Below are positions 12,718 through 24,179 of a stretch of DNA of 64,000 nucleotides, piece by piece; position 1 is the stretch's first letter; each line of letters opens with the position of its first letter. The stretch covers positions 9,479,725-9,543,724 of the forward strand of contig CM034129.1 of assembly GCA_019914995.1 (NCBI GenBank), given 5' to 3'. The notes beneath the pieces are model-generated. The model was not told the DNA's origin and ran no database searches. It saw only the letters and a list, made by a program, of their open reading frames with translations. The stretch comes from Acanthochlamys bracteata. Taxonomy: Eukaryota > Streptophyta > Magnoliopsida > Pandanales > Velloziaceae. The translations under genes and the position numbers were made by a program.

Positions 12718-14044
12718 GCTGACAATGCTATAAAGGACATTGCTTTTCAAGTTCCTGTGATGGTGCCCTTTGTTTATTGACTTGAATTTTTATGTTACTG
12801 TGTTGTAAAATCTAAACGTAGGAGGTTGTTACATTCTTAGAATGTTTATCTATGTTTTTTTTAAATTTGGATGCTGCAATCGGCTCGTTCTACGATTCAG
12901 TAGTTTTGTACATACGGCTTTTAGAGCTTACTGTTAAATTTCATCTGACAAAACAATTTAAATTTTGTGTCTAAAGTACACAAATTAATGTTTTTATGTT
13001 TTGTTTTCGTGTCTGAAAATAAGATTATGAGTCGTTTCTCTTTCACCCCAATTATGTCCCTATTAGCCTTGAAGTTAGCTAAATTTCAATTATATTCGAT
13101 TATAATCTAGTATAAACATTATAGAATAATCTGAAAACGTTGTTTTAACATGTATATATATTCTTTTAAAGACAAAGGATAATTGAGTTTCGAGCTTATC
13201 TGTTATGTATTTGAACTGTCTATTTTATGTTGAAATAGAAGAACCGTCTATTGTGTCTATTATGATTTTGAACTGTCTATTATGTCGAGAAAGAAGAATA
13301 GGTTGATATTAACAGTATAATTTTTTTGCTTCAAAAAATAAACTTTTTTAAAATAAAAATATACAAAAATTTTTAAAATAAATTATATTATTTTTATCTA
13401 AAAATTAAAAATAATTAATAATAAAATTTTATCAGATAGAATCGTTTATTAATCTTTCTTATACAACAAATCGTTTCTCAAGCTTCAGTTGGGAAACGTT
13501 GAGAAAAAAAACTCTCGACCCTTTTTATTTTCAAATTTCATTTCGCTTCATTGTCTTGTTCAGTTTAGATCAATACAACGATACATATTTCATATAAAAA
13601 TAATATTCGAAGGACGCAACATATGAAAATTAGATAAAATGTACTTTTTTATTAATGTTAATATCGCAACTTGCTGTTGATAAAATAGAAATTGGCGGGA
13701 AGAATTCTTCACTCCAACCGTTTCCCGGCAATCTTTCTCGTTTCCTTTCTTCTTCCCCCAACCATAACGCGGATAGTAGAAGACAGGCAACGACTTCTGA
13801 AAGCTGAAAAGGTCAATCAAAAACTAGTCAATAGTTCAATATCCCTCCCTTCCCTCTCTCATTTCTTCTTCTTGTTCTTCTTCTTCTTCCCAGTATTTTC
13901 ATCTATCTTTTCTCTCTACATTTTTATTTCTTCTCTATCTGTTGTTGCCACTCTTGCTGTTGTTGGAGAAGAGAAGAACCAAGATTTAGAGTTTTGTCTT
14001 CGGTTACAAAAAGAACAGTTTCTTGTTTTCTTGGGTGGTCAAAC
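12718..14044. other. 3' UTR, AT-rich spacer and leader of RIN4-like gene
   Basis: The 3' UTR of the SAM gene runs to about 12900. A very AT-rich stretch lies at 13320-13450. The leader of the next gene (about 13800-14044) is pyrimidine-rich with a TTC microsatellite at about 13864-13889. A 120-codon open frame through 13692-14054 is CT-rich and does not look coding. No RNA gene seen. Confidence 0.5.
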
Positions 14045-15643
14045 ATGTCTGTGAGTTCTTTAATTACCTTTTACTTGCTACTTAATCACCAACATGTTCT
14101 TCTTCATCTGATTCTTTTCACCAATTTTTTTGGGTTTCTGATTCAAACTAATGTAAAAAATTGAAGTTTATTACCATCTGCTTTGCAAAGTTCGTGTTTG
14201 TTTGTTTTTTTGTTAAGATTTTGATTGGAAGTTTATTACCAATTCCTCGATGAAGATGTCGGGAAGGTTGGTAGGTAGATCATGGATATCTCTGCTTTTT
14301 CTTTTTCCCCTTCTTCTTTGTAGATGTTGTAAATTTGTTTTCTTTTATTTATTTGGGTCAATGGATCTTGCCGTGTTTGTTTCTTTGACAGTTCGTGCAA
14401 GGAAATAACAATTTTTTGTATCTGAAAAAATTCAGAATTCGTTAAAAGTTTTGGTGTCCTTAGTGAGAAATTCGTTTGTAGTTTTTCATTCCGGAGATTG
14501 GAAGTGCTTAGATTTCAAGAAATTTGTACGAATTTGGTCCTAGACATATTCTTTAATAGTGTTGCCGTAATAACTTAACATCACTGCAGCTAGCATATTG
14601 AAATGGCTTATTATCCTAATTTTGAAGCAACGGGGTCGCGTTCCTCAATTCGGCAAATGGGAACAAGCCGGAGATGTCCCATATACACAATACTTCGACA
14701 ATGCACGGAAAGACAAAAAAGCCGGGAAGATTTTCAACCCCAATGATCCAGAAGCATCTTCGGAGGATTCAGTGCCAGCTGGTGCCTACGCTGCTCCTTC
14801 AAGGACTAAGGATGGACAACGCAGTGGCAAGGATGAATTTGGGGATCCTCGTAGGCGAAATAACTTTCCATCAAATCATGGTACCACACAACGAAAGCCA
14901 TCTGCAGGGTCAGCTAATCATAGGCATGCTGATCGAGCGAACTCCAGTGACGCTCCTATGAAGGAAAGCAGAAGAAGCTCTGGAGCAGACCGGTCCTTTG
15001 AGCCATCACCTATTCAACCTCAAGTTCCCCCAAGGTCTTCTTATAGAGGAGGCCCTTCCCCTTTGGACAAAAGGGCACCCCCAGAAGGGCTTGGAGCAAT
15101 GAACCAACGGAAATCTGGCATGCGACCCAGCCCTGCAGCAGATGGAGTGGTAAAAGAATCCCTCTTTCTTCTTCGCTTTTCCTTCTGCAAAGTTTTTTTG
15201 TCATACCTATTGATATATGAATGTTGCTTTTATAATAGTCAGAAAGAGCTCCTACAGTTCCTCAATTTGGAGCATGGGAGAAAGACCCTTCAGCGGGTGA
15301 AGGATATACTGATATCTTTAACAATGTCAGACAAGAGAAGAGGGGAAGTCCTATAATAAATAACGACAGCTACAAGCGCTCTCCTGCTAAAAAGAAAACT
15401 AGCGGTTTTAACATTCTTGTAAGTTGTCTCCTTTTCATTCTTATTTTCTGCTTCCTGATTACTGGACTGACATAAAGAGTTCATTCGCGCTTTGCTTACA
15501 TCGATACGATCAGTGAGGAATATATTTGTATGAACTAAGATTGAGGAGATATAGTTTCTTAACTGCCTATCAGAAATGCTCATTAGAATGTTTTGTTCCT
15601 TTGTTTTAAACAGAAATGGCTCTGTCCCCGGGGTTCGATTTAG
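14045..15643 (+). CDS. RIN4-like protein with two NOI domains
   Basis: Relative of RPM1-interacting protein 4, a plasma-membrane-bound negative regulator of basal plant immunity that is guarded by NLR receptors and targeted by bacterial effectors. Exons: 14045-14050 (only ATG TCT), 14628-15149, 15239-15418, 15614-15643; about 245 aa. The tiny first exon is the usual arrangement in this family. N-terminal NOI: VPQFGKW at residues 7-13 followed by PYTQYFDNARKDKKAGK. C-terminal NOI: VPQFGAW at 183-189 followed by GYTDIFNNVRQEK. Both match the VPxFGxW core cut by the AvrRpt2 protease in Arabidopsis RIN4. Thr200 in GYTDIF aligns with the regulatory phosphosite described for RIN4. The middle is charged, Ser/Pro-rich and disordered. 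The spliced C-terminus KWLCPRGSI has a single Cys for possible acylation, fewer than usual. Retention of the last intron would give a different hydrophobic tail. Confidence 0.9.
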
Positions 15644-17001
15644 TGAGGCCTCTATATTCGAAACAATAGCATGGATCTTGCAGCGACTATGCTCGAAAAA
15701 GATTTCTTCTTGTAATATTTGTTCTTTTCTTGTTTACTTTTGGAGATAATTCTTTGGCTACTTGTGATATTTGTTTTGAAGTCAGTGATAATGATTCACT
15801 GTCATGAACATAGTTTGTGGGCCTTTTTCTTGTGTTAGTGAAATAGTTTTGGAAGGTGTTGTTAAAACGACAAGAAATGTATCTCACAATCTATTTTAAT
15901 GTCAAAGAGATAAGGTTTGTATTTGTAACCGAATGTAGCAAATCGCTAAGACTTCCATAGCCTCTGCTTTGATGTTTCTATCATTTTTATAGTCATTGCT
16001 TCAAGTTACTTCATATGGTTAATCCCTGTATGCGTTTCATGCACTTCTGTGAAGATGTACTTAAAAAAACTTGTTATTTTGGTATCTAGATCTTCGTCGT
16101 GAGTGCTGAAGACGGGACGGATTCTTCTAGATTATTTGCCCATTTAACCAATTGTAACTATCTCAGGGACTATTTGGCTTTAGTTATCAACAGCTAATTA
16201 TTCTAAATTTGTATTTTATATTTTTTAATAAACTTTTTATAGTACTTTAAAAATTTTATTTAATTTTTTTTTAAATATAAAAATTGTATGTCGTAAGATT
16301 TTATGATTACTTATTTTTAATATTCGTTTAAGATTTAGAGCTTATAATTTTTATAAGTATTTTCAAACATTTCCTCGTTAGGTAAAAGCTATTGCAGACA
16401 AGATGAGTCTTTTATATTTTCATGTGAAGCAACAAAGGATATGAATCTTCAAAATGTTCATACATGATGACTCTTGCATGAAATTTAAAGCAACAAACAC
16501 GAAAATCTTCAAAATGTTACGCCGAAGGAATATTCAAAATGGAATTGCATCTACAAATCTGAAAGTCTTCCTTATGATTTCTGGCACCTTGCTGTCACTG
16601 TTCATGTAACTTAAGGGAGCGAAAATTTAAAAAATCAACAAACATCTTATGAATACCAAATACCGATTACACAACTTCGATCAGATATGAAGTTATTTAG
16701 AAAAAGAAAAAGGAAATATGGAACACGTAAGAGGTAATCTTTATATATTGAATGAAGATCCAAGCTTCTTTCTTTTCAAGACTAAGATGGAATACATAAG
16801 AAACTGACGCTACAGTTTTCAAAAGAATGACAATAGACATAAATCTTTTCTCAAGTCCGGCAGCCAAATAAATGGTTTGAAACTAGCTTGCAGATGCTGT
16901 TCTATCATTAGCTATCCCCTACAGCAATCAATTGCAGTGCAGGACCGGTTATAGGACCGTAAACGCTTATCGTCACTATAATGCAAACATTTACGAATTG
17001 G
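15644..17001. other. Convergent 3' regions of RIN4-like and VDE genes
   Basis: Tail-to-tail spacer. It holds both 3' UTRs (RIN4-like to roughly 15950; VDE probably back to about 16740), an AT-rich MITE-like copy (16160-16372), and a short direct repeat (AAGCAACAAA ... AATCTTCAAAATGTT at about 16427 and 16489). No coding frame or RNA gene is supported. Confidence 0.5.
16160..16372 (+). repeat. MITE-like AT-rich repeat, copy A
   Basis: Shares an ordered set of blocks with sequences at about 20450-20640 and 54816-55015: TATTTTTTAATAAACTTTTT, ATAGTACTTTAAAAATTT, a TGTCGTAAGATTTTATGATT block, and a TTTATAAGTATTTTCAAA right end. It lies between genes and has no coding capacity. I infer a non-autonomous DNA transposon family; edges and target-site duplication are uncertain. 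Confidence 0.45.
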
Positions 17002-19281
17002 TTACCTTAGCTTCCTCAAAGGAAGAGACCCTCCAAAAACTTTCTCCACCTGAGACGCCTCCATTTTCAGAGAATCCAAAAGTTCCATTTCTTCCCTGCT
17101 GAGACCTCTCAAGAAGTATCCTGCGTCACGCATTACTTCTCTAAATCCATCTGCCAGCCTCTGAAACAATGTTATCTCAGTCTGCCCCACCTTCTCGACT
17201 TCATCTTCTATCTCTTCAACTTCTCTTAAAATAGTCTTCTCGCCTTCCTCCACTGTTTTCTCTATCCTCTCAACAAGAGGTGGTTCAGGGCCGCAGGTGT
17301 TGTCTGTTGCTATAAACTTACTGAAGTCCCGTCCCACATTTTTTGCTGCCTTCTCTAGTTCAGGTATTATAGATTTTGGGAGAACAGCACTTCTAGTGTA
17401 TACAACTGCACCACCGTATCCATCCCATGCATCATTTCTACCGCGATAATAAACAAATATGTAGTCATCCTCTTTATTCTCTATCTTTGATGATATAATA
17501 TACCTGTAGGAAGCATAAATAAGTAAATCCATGTTCAGAACAAATACATCATTGAAGAAAACAATATGCAGATTGGCAAATTATAGATTAGTATACTAAC
17601 AAGAAAGATATATAAATCACAAGCAAGCTAACTTTGCAGGTATGTTGTTAAGATTCAAGTAACTAATTAGTAGTCCCTTCAATGGAATCATTCAGTTGGT
17701 TACAATCAATTAAGTGTGATATCAAACAATGGTATAGAATGTTATATGCAACAAACCAGTCATCTTGGTAGTGGAGATATTCATTATCATGGTTGTATAG
17801 GATCCCAGGCTGAGAAGGATCTTGCACAAATCTCTGAACAGCTGATCGAGTAAAGAAACCACTATCCGGAGTACGTATGCGCCAAGACAGATTGCCAACT
17901 AGTCGGTCTGACTCCATATGAAATTCATGCATTTGGCAGTCAAACGTGTCAAATGTTGGATTCAAACCACTAGTGATGTACCACTTTCCATTAAAATCTG
18001 AGATATTGAAGTTTTTGACTAGCACAGATAAATTAGGAACAGGAAATTCACCAACATCCATCTTCTTGGGTACACATTTCTTACGTGAGACTGCACATTC
18101 ATTGAACTGATCTACAACACTGTTTTCAAACAAGTCGCCACATTTAATCTGCGAGAATTAAAATCATGTCATAACATATACTGAACACACAACACCAAAA
18201 CAAACTTTCCTCAATGCTATAGAAGATAAAGGATAACCTGGCATTCTGTTTCATCTGGCCGATCATTACATGTCTGCAAACATGCAATATTTGCTGCACA
18301 TGATGGGTTAGCAATGCACTTAGCAAATTCCTCCCTAAAGAATGGAAAAAAAGGGGAAATGCTCAGCTTGTTTGCAATGACCTGAAATGTCGTCTAAAAC
18401 CGTAAATCAGAAGCTACAGCAGATCGAATCAATGGAAGCCTAAAGTCACGAAAGAAGTAATATTTCTTTTGGGTTCAAACACTGATGCCTGTGGAGGATG
18501 CATCTCTGCTACAGTACAGCATACCCAATTTGGTGCTGTCTGCCTATTCCAACAACTTGCCACATGTAAACGAATTCAACATACTACATTGTGAATTTGC
18601 ACAGTATCTCATTGTCTATTAAAAGAGGGCTCGTAGGTAAGGATTTAAAAGCCCTAAACATGTTTAGTAGATAATATACTCAGTCAACAATAAAGCTGCA
18701 AACTTGATTAATTTTAAATTTCAATATAGATAAAAAATCAAGAAAAACAACAGTCAAAGTTCGAGATGTACAATTAGCATAAAGACAACATAAGACAGCA
18801 ATTGTAAATACCTGCATTCTTTTAGTAAACAGGCACATGTTTTCAGGGCATCAGCTGCATCAGCGGATGGAGTAACTAAAAGTATGCAACCCAGTAATCC
18901 AGCAACTGTCATATGTTTCACTTGCTGTAAGAGAGCCACTAATAACACATTAGTTTCAAGCATCAACACAAACTACCATGAAAAAACTAATTGGGAGAGT
19001 TACAGTGCAGAAGCAACCTCATATTTTTCAAGAGCAGCCCTTTTCCTGGAAGATAAGAGATATGGTCCTCTAGGCTCCAATTGGCAACAGTTTATCTGAA
19101 ATTTTCTGCACAAACCAAGACTTGAACCACTGCTGTCTGGCCTCAAAGCCACCTTCACTAGATTTCTATTGTGTGGTGAAAAGCTCCTGCAGGTCTTGCT
19201 ACAGATTCTAGGCGACAGTTCAAGGTATAGGATACCATTTTTATCATATGACAGATGATTTTTGCATGTCCCCAAAGCCAT
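17002..19281 (-). CDS. VDE: Violaxanthin de-epoxidase, chloroplastic
   Basis: Thylakoid-lumen enzyme of the xanthophyll cycle. It reduces violaxanthin via antheraxanthin to zeaxanthin with ascorbate at low lumen pH, supporting non-photochemical quenching. Exons (- strand order): 19281-19018, 18924-18812, 18334-18238, 18148-17757, 17503-17002; all phases join, about 455 aa, close to the Arabidopsis enzyme. Residues 1 to about 111 are a Ser/Arg-rich transit peptide plus a lumenal hydrophobic segment ([16 protein letters not shown]). The mature part starts near [14 protein letters not shown], with the Cys-rich domain ([37 protein letters not shown]). A lipocalin-like domain follows ([67 protein letters not shown]), then a Glu-rich C-terminal coiled-coil region ending LPLRKLR. 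The reading frame is intact, with the expected Cys pattern. Confidence 0.96.
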
Positions 19282-19287
19282 GCCGCA

Positions 19288-19981
19288 TCTGAATATCCAG
19301 ACATACAAATTCATAAATATTATCATACTCCACATTAATGAGTAAGAAAGATGGACTGCCCTTTATGATGGTGTTTTCGTCAAGAATTCATAAGAACAGT
19401 ACAGCCCAAATTTAATCATATTATGAGTATAAAACCTTCATTGGGAAGAAAATTGCTAGTAACTAAGAAACGCATGATTTCTGTACCCACCAAAGTAAGA
19501 AATAAAAAAATTGATGAAAGCATAATTCGACGAAGGTATCTTAATGTATACCTTTGAGTAGACACTGTCAATATCACATTTCTGAGGAAGGTTGAAGAAA
19601 TTTTGATCGACTATGCGAACTAAATGTTCTACCAAACAAATCAAGAAAAACCAAAACAACACAAAAAAGTACTACTATTCACGAAGACATTTGTAGTTAA
19701 TTACTTGGATAAAGTATAAGTGATAAAAATTTCAACCCTTTCTTTTTGGGCCAAGATGCATTTACCCAAAACAGGAAATGGAAATCAAAATCAGAGATCA
19801 ACAATATAGCCTTTTCCATGTAGTTCCTTTAAATAAACTTCAAAAACAAGATTCTCCAAAAATATCAAAATGGTAGAGAAGTAGCAGCAAGAAAATAGCT
19901 CAAATTTCCAAAAAAAAGAAGAATAATGAAAACAAGAAAAACATACCAGTGCCAAGAGAGAGCGAGTTCAAATTGATTCAT
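19288..19981 (-). promoter_or_regulatory. VDE 5' leader with probable intron and short upstream ORFs
   Basis: On the - strand a leader exon probably ends at 19947 (CACTG|GTATGT) and resumes at 19288 (ATTCAG|ATGCGG), giving a 5'UTR intron of about 0.66 kb. A leader ATG at 19981 opens an 11-codon frame (MNQFELALSWH) whose stop TGA would be created exactly at the splice junction, two codons before the VDE ATG. A second ATG formed at 19288 overlaps the VDE start out of frame. The intron is inferred from splice-site sequence only. Confidence 0.4.
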
Positions 19982-20164
19982 TTATGGTAGGAAACCCAAA
20001 GTGATAGTGAAGAAATTGAACTGAAACATACAGAGTTGAATTCTCTGTTGTTTGTTTAGAAGAAAAAGGAAAGAAGAAAAATAATTAAGTAATGAGAAAT
20101 GAGTGGAAGCGGGAGAGATGGAGAACGATAAGACTGTCGTGGACCGAATAAGCGAAGCGTAGTG

Positions 20165-20210
20165 CGGTCCGGTTATGGGGCCCAACGGGCCAAATAAGGC
20201 CCATCCAATG
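20165..20210 (-). promoter_or_regulatory. VDE promoter motifs (site II cluster, CCAAT)
   Basis: Within 130-200 bp upstream of the presumed VDE leader sit GGGGCCCAA (about 20177), GGGCCAA (about 20188) and AGGCCCATC (about 20197), plus CCAAT at 20205-20209. A G-box CACGTG lies further upstream at 20898-20903. Site II plus G-box elements fit a light-responsive nuclear gene for a chloroplast protein; binding is inferred. Confidence 0.4.
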
Positions 20211-20249
20211 AGACCTACTGATCCAGAACTAGAGATCATATTTGGCATG

Positions 20250-23200
20250 AATTTTCTTGTGCGGCTTATGAATTTTTTTATATAAAAATTTTGAAAGGCA
20301 TATAATTCGTATATTATGAACTATTGTAAACTAAGGCTTTTTTTAAAAATTATCTAGAAAGCTTTTTCTTTTAATTTTTTTTAGCTATTCAAGACGTAGT
20401 CTAAATAGTCTAGCCACCGTCCACGTTGACTACCTAGATATTTAAAATTATTTTCTAACTCTATTTTATAATAGTTTTTAATTTTATATATTTTAATAAA
20501 TTTTGTATAATACTTTATAAAGTTTTTTCATACTAATAAAAAAACTTTATGTTGTAAACCTTTTGTATTATTTATTTTTATTTTTATTAAAATAAAAGAA
20601 TATTTAAAATATTTTTATTTTAAAAATAATATATTTTAAGTGCGTATTTATTTTGAAAATACATTCACTTTTTTAAAATAAATCTAAAAAATAAAATTTA
20701 AATTTAAATATTTAATAATAATAAATTTTTATATTTATTTTATATTATAACTATATTTCAAAATTAAATTTTAAAAAATAAATTTTTAATAAAAATAATT
20801 TATTTTAATTTTTTATCTAAAGATGAATTTTAAAAAAATGAGTTTAAAAATAGTCGGCAAACTAGCCCTAACCAAACATCACCAGCAACCAAACAATCAC
20901 GTGAACCAGAAAATGAAACGCAAAGGAAAACGTGGAAATAGAAAATAAGTAAATTGGTAATATTCTAATGCCATTTTAGAATACCATAAATCTTAACTTG
21001 TATTTCAATAGACTGCCAGTAAGATTCATAAAATCAAAAGGGAATTTCAAAGGTGCAAACCTATAATCTAAACTTATATGATTTATTAAAAACTATTGAA
21101 ATTTAAGATAATAGCATAAATTTTTCAAAAAATATTTAAAATAATTTAAAAATAGTATTAATAGAAATCTGTCGACTCCTGTAATATTTTTTAAAATATT
21201 ATAATATGACAAACAGATCTTAAGAAGAAATTGAAAATAATTAAGTATTCATTTACATTTTATATCACCGTTTTATTTTTCTAAATTTATTTACAACTAA
21301 TGAGAAAAAAAGAACTATAATGGTAACTAATTTATCAAAAGTGTAGAAAGAAAAATAAAATTATTTAATGGTTTGTTTGGTTTAAAAGTATGTAATGGGA
21401 ATGAAGACGAAGAGGAAACGATTCCTCTGGCTTGTGTATGCATTTGTTCTTGCGCTTCGTTTAGATTATATAGATATCGAAAATGACGGTGATAGTAAAG
21501 CAATTTTTTATGTTTATCTATATTTGATAATATATTATTAAAGAAAATGATGAAGAACTATTCTTTATCCTTTTCACTATCTTTCGTCAAATTTTGAATT
21601 CCGAATAATTTATATATTTTAATTATATAAAAAATTTAGAATTTAATTTTACGTACAGAATTTTAATTCCAACATTTTATTTGCACATTTTCTAATATAA
21701 CTATAATTTTCAATTTTTAACACACTTTTAAGATCTATTGAAATATAAATACTGAATTTTATTTATTTTTTATTTTTTATTTTCATAAAACTCTATTAGA
21801 AATACACCTTTAGGTGCTTTTCATCTTCACACGCTCGTTTTTTTCTCTCATCTTCATCATGCTCGATCGCTGTCGGTTGCCGGAGCTGTTCTCGTTCGCT
21901 GATCTGCCTTTCGAATACTTCACGTCTTTGAATATTTTTATTAGTCTATTAATACAGACCCCAAGAGATTAAGCAAACCCCAAGCTAACTCTAAAAAAGA
22001 TTTTCATTTATTTTAAGATATATATGAAATAGTAGGGAGTCCGTTAATACTTATAGTAATTTGTTTCATCCTTCTCCGATTTTATTTTTAAATTTTAACC
22101 TCATGATATGAGAGCCTTCTGAAGATTTTTAGAGGTGTTTGGTAGTACATTTAGCATTATTTTTATTCTAAAAAATTTATATATTTTAATAGTTATTATA
22201 ATATTTTAGAATTTTTTTAAAAATATACACATTATGTATCTATAATATATATACATATAAATTTATTTTTTAAATTAACATTTATCAAAGTTATTATTTA
22301 AAAACTTTAAATTAAACTTTATGTTAAAGTTTTTATTTTAAATATTTTTTATTCTAATAAAAAAAGAATAGTGATGAAACTCATGAAAGTACTATTAATA
22401 GTGTGTTACATAATGTGATTTATTAAAATTTTAGAATAAATTAAATAGATGTTTAAAATAGCTTATCATTTTTATTTTAAACTTTTATTTCACGCTTCAT
22501 AATACTTTTTTAAAATATTTTACAGAATTTATAAATTTAAAAAATATAAAAAAATTCTTACGTCATGAGATATTATTATTAATTATTATTATTATTTTTT
22601 AGAAAAAATGAAATTATTTTTTTGAAAAATTTTAAAATATTTATTATTTAAAAAACTGCTTTTCAAAGAACTCTAACATCTTTAGCCAAAAGAAAAAAGA
22701 GAAGAAAAAATTGAAACTGAGTAAAGAAGAAGATAATTCGAAATGATAAATTATAATAGCCACTAATGGTATTTCATACAATTTTGTCTGATGATTCATT
22801 TTACAACATGCGATAAATAATCAAAACTAATCTAGAACTACTTCTATTAAATAGCCACCTTCTAATGAGTTTGACTAAATAGTTATCTAACTAATTTTAT
22901 TATTAACTATTAACTCACTTCAAGATTGTGATTTTAGATATTAGAAATATATTTTAGGAATAGAATTTCAAAAATATATTTTTAGAGACCCATTAATATA
23001 AGAAAAATTAACGAAATATTACAGTGACACATGCAATCATTAATTAAAATCTGAAATTTATGTATGACTGACTTGTATTGATTATATTATGTAGAAATAA
23101 TGAAAATTTCTTTAAACTTTTTGTACTAATTATGGCCGAGTTTTGAAGTTACCGGAAAATCAAAAAAAATTTTAAAAAGATTTTTCTAAGGTTTTTAGAA

Positions 23201-23630
23201 AACAACTTATTAATTTTTTTAAAAAGATTAGATATAATAATTTTCCAATACATAATTTATTTATGCGACCAAATTTCTTTTATAAAAGTTGTTAAAAAAA
23301 CTTTTCTTGAACTCTATGGTAAAAATGCTTATTGAGAATACATCCAAAACGCATTCCAAAATATATCCTCTATATTGGTAAGTCAATTATAAAGTAGTTT
23401 ATAGTAAAAACAATTACTTTCGAATATAGTTCTTTATCATATATATATATATATTAATTCCAATATAGTTTATAAATTAATAAGTATTATTATTTATCAT
23501 AATGACTAATAACTATTATATTATTATTATGAAAATAATATGTTAATGTTATATAACTAAAACTTATATATTTAAAAGTTCCCATCTTAGGAACACAATC
23601 CTCTAAATTCAACTTCACGGGTAGGTTCTT
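20250..23630. other. 3.4 kb AT-rich gene-free region between VDE and UPL
   Basis: Very AT-rich with no supported gene. Contents: MITE-like copies (see 20450-20640 and about 22136-22640), a G-box at 20898-20903, a TA microsatellite at about 23438-23454, and a short GC-richer island at 21830-21950 with a 37-codon open frame from an ATG at 21859 that I do not recognise. No transposase, reverse transcriptase or RNA gene detected by eye. Confidence 0.5.
20450..20640 (+). repeat. MITE-like AT-rich repeat, copy B
   Basis: Same block order as the copy at 16160: TTTTAATTTTATATATTTTA, ATAAATTTTGTATAATACTT, TATAAAGTTTTTTCAT, then AAAAACTTTATGTTGTAAAC and a TATTATTTATTTTTATTTTT stretch. It lies upstream of VDE. 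The alignment is by eye, and AT-richness inflates apparent similarity; the ordered blocks and the TGT(C/T)GTAA core argue for real homology. Confidence 0.4.
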
Positions 23631-23800
23631 AAGCCCTATTACAGCCTAGCCCAGGAAAAGAGCAGCCCATCCCAGCCTGGCCCAGATCAGTTGTTTTAAA
23701 CCGACAAACGTATATCGGACCAGCCCATCAAAGTAAATGGCCAGCCTAGCCCGCATGTTCTGAACCGACTAAGCCCAAAATAATAATCACGTGCTAATCA
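23630..23800 (+). promoter_or_regulatory. UPL promoter: repeated GCCCA (site II) motifs and G-box
   Basis: At least seven AGCCCA/GGCCCA/AGCCCG-type motifs lie within 140 bp (for example AGCCCAG near 23648, CAGCCCATC near 23663, TGGCCCAG near 23678, CCAGCCCATC near 23721, AAGCCCAA near 23771). A G-box CACGTG at 23788-23793 follows. This is the densest site II cluster in the window, typical of strongly expressed housekeeping plant promoters. Function is inferred. Confidence 0.5.
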
Positions 23801-23944
23801 AGTGAATCAGAAGGACCAGCGCTACGCTGCTCTTGCCTGGTTCTTATTTCTTCTGTTCGCTTTGCTTGCTGGTAGTCTTTCTTTTCTTTTCTTCTCTTCT
23901 CTCTTTATATTAACCCTCCTCTCACTCACCACTATAATAACCAC

Positions 23945-23952
23945 TATAAATA
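23945..23952 (+). promoter_or_regulatory. TATA box of the UPL gene
   Basis: TATAAATA in the context CACTATAAATAATAC. It predicts a transcription start near 23975-23985, giving a pyrimidine-rich leader of about 200 nt with a TTTC microsatellite (23991-24010) and a telo-box AAACCCTAA at 24066-24074. Confidence 0.55.
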
Positions 23953-23990
23953 ATACAACAAGACTTCTCTCTCTTTTTTCTGCTGCCGTC

Positions 23991-24010
23991 TTTCTTTCTT
24001 TCTTTCTTTC
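23991..24010 (+). repeat. TTTC microsatellite in UPL leader
   Basis: Five TTTC tetramers in the 5' UTR just downstream of the TATA box. Pyrimidine-rich leader repeats are common in plant genes and often polymorphic. Confidence 0.7.
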
Positions 24011-24179
24011 CGATTCTCTCTCCAGTCTTTTCTCTTTCTGGAAAAAAATTCTCAGATGTAATTGAAAACCCTAACCTAATTCTAATTTAATTGATTCTCC
24101 CTCTTCTTCTTCATCTTCGATCGTTTCGATAGATCAATCGCGCGTTGTTTATTGATTACTGCTGCTGCTGTTCTCCGCT

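Noticed and set aside
13692-14054. 120-codon frame before the RIN4-like start
   Set aside because: It covers the TTC-rich leader and runs through the real first donor; composition is biased and no family is recognisable.
23802-24065. 87-codon hydrophobic frame upstream of UPL
   Set aside because: It spans the TATA box and the CT-rich leader; its Leu/Phe/Ser content comes from the pyrimidine-rich DNA. No independent sign of a gene.
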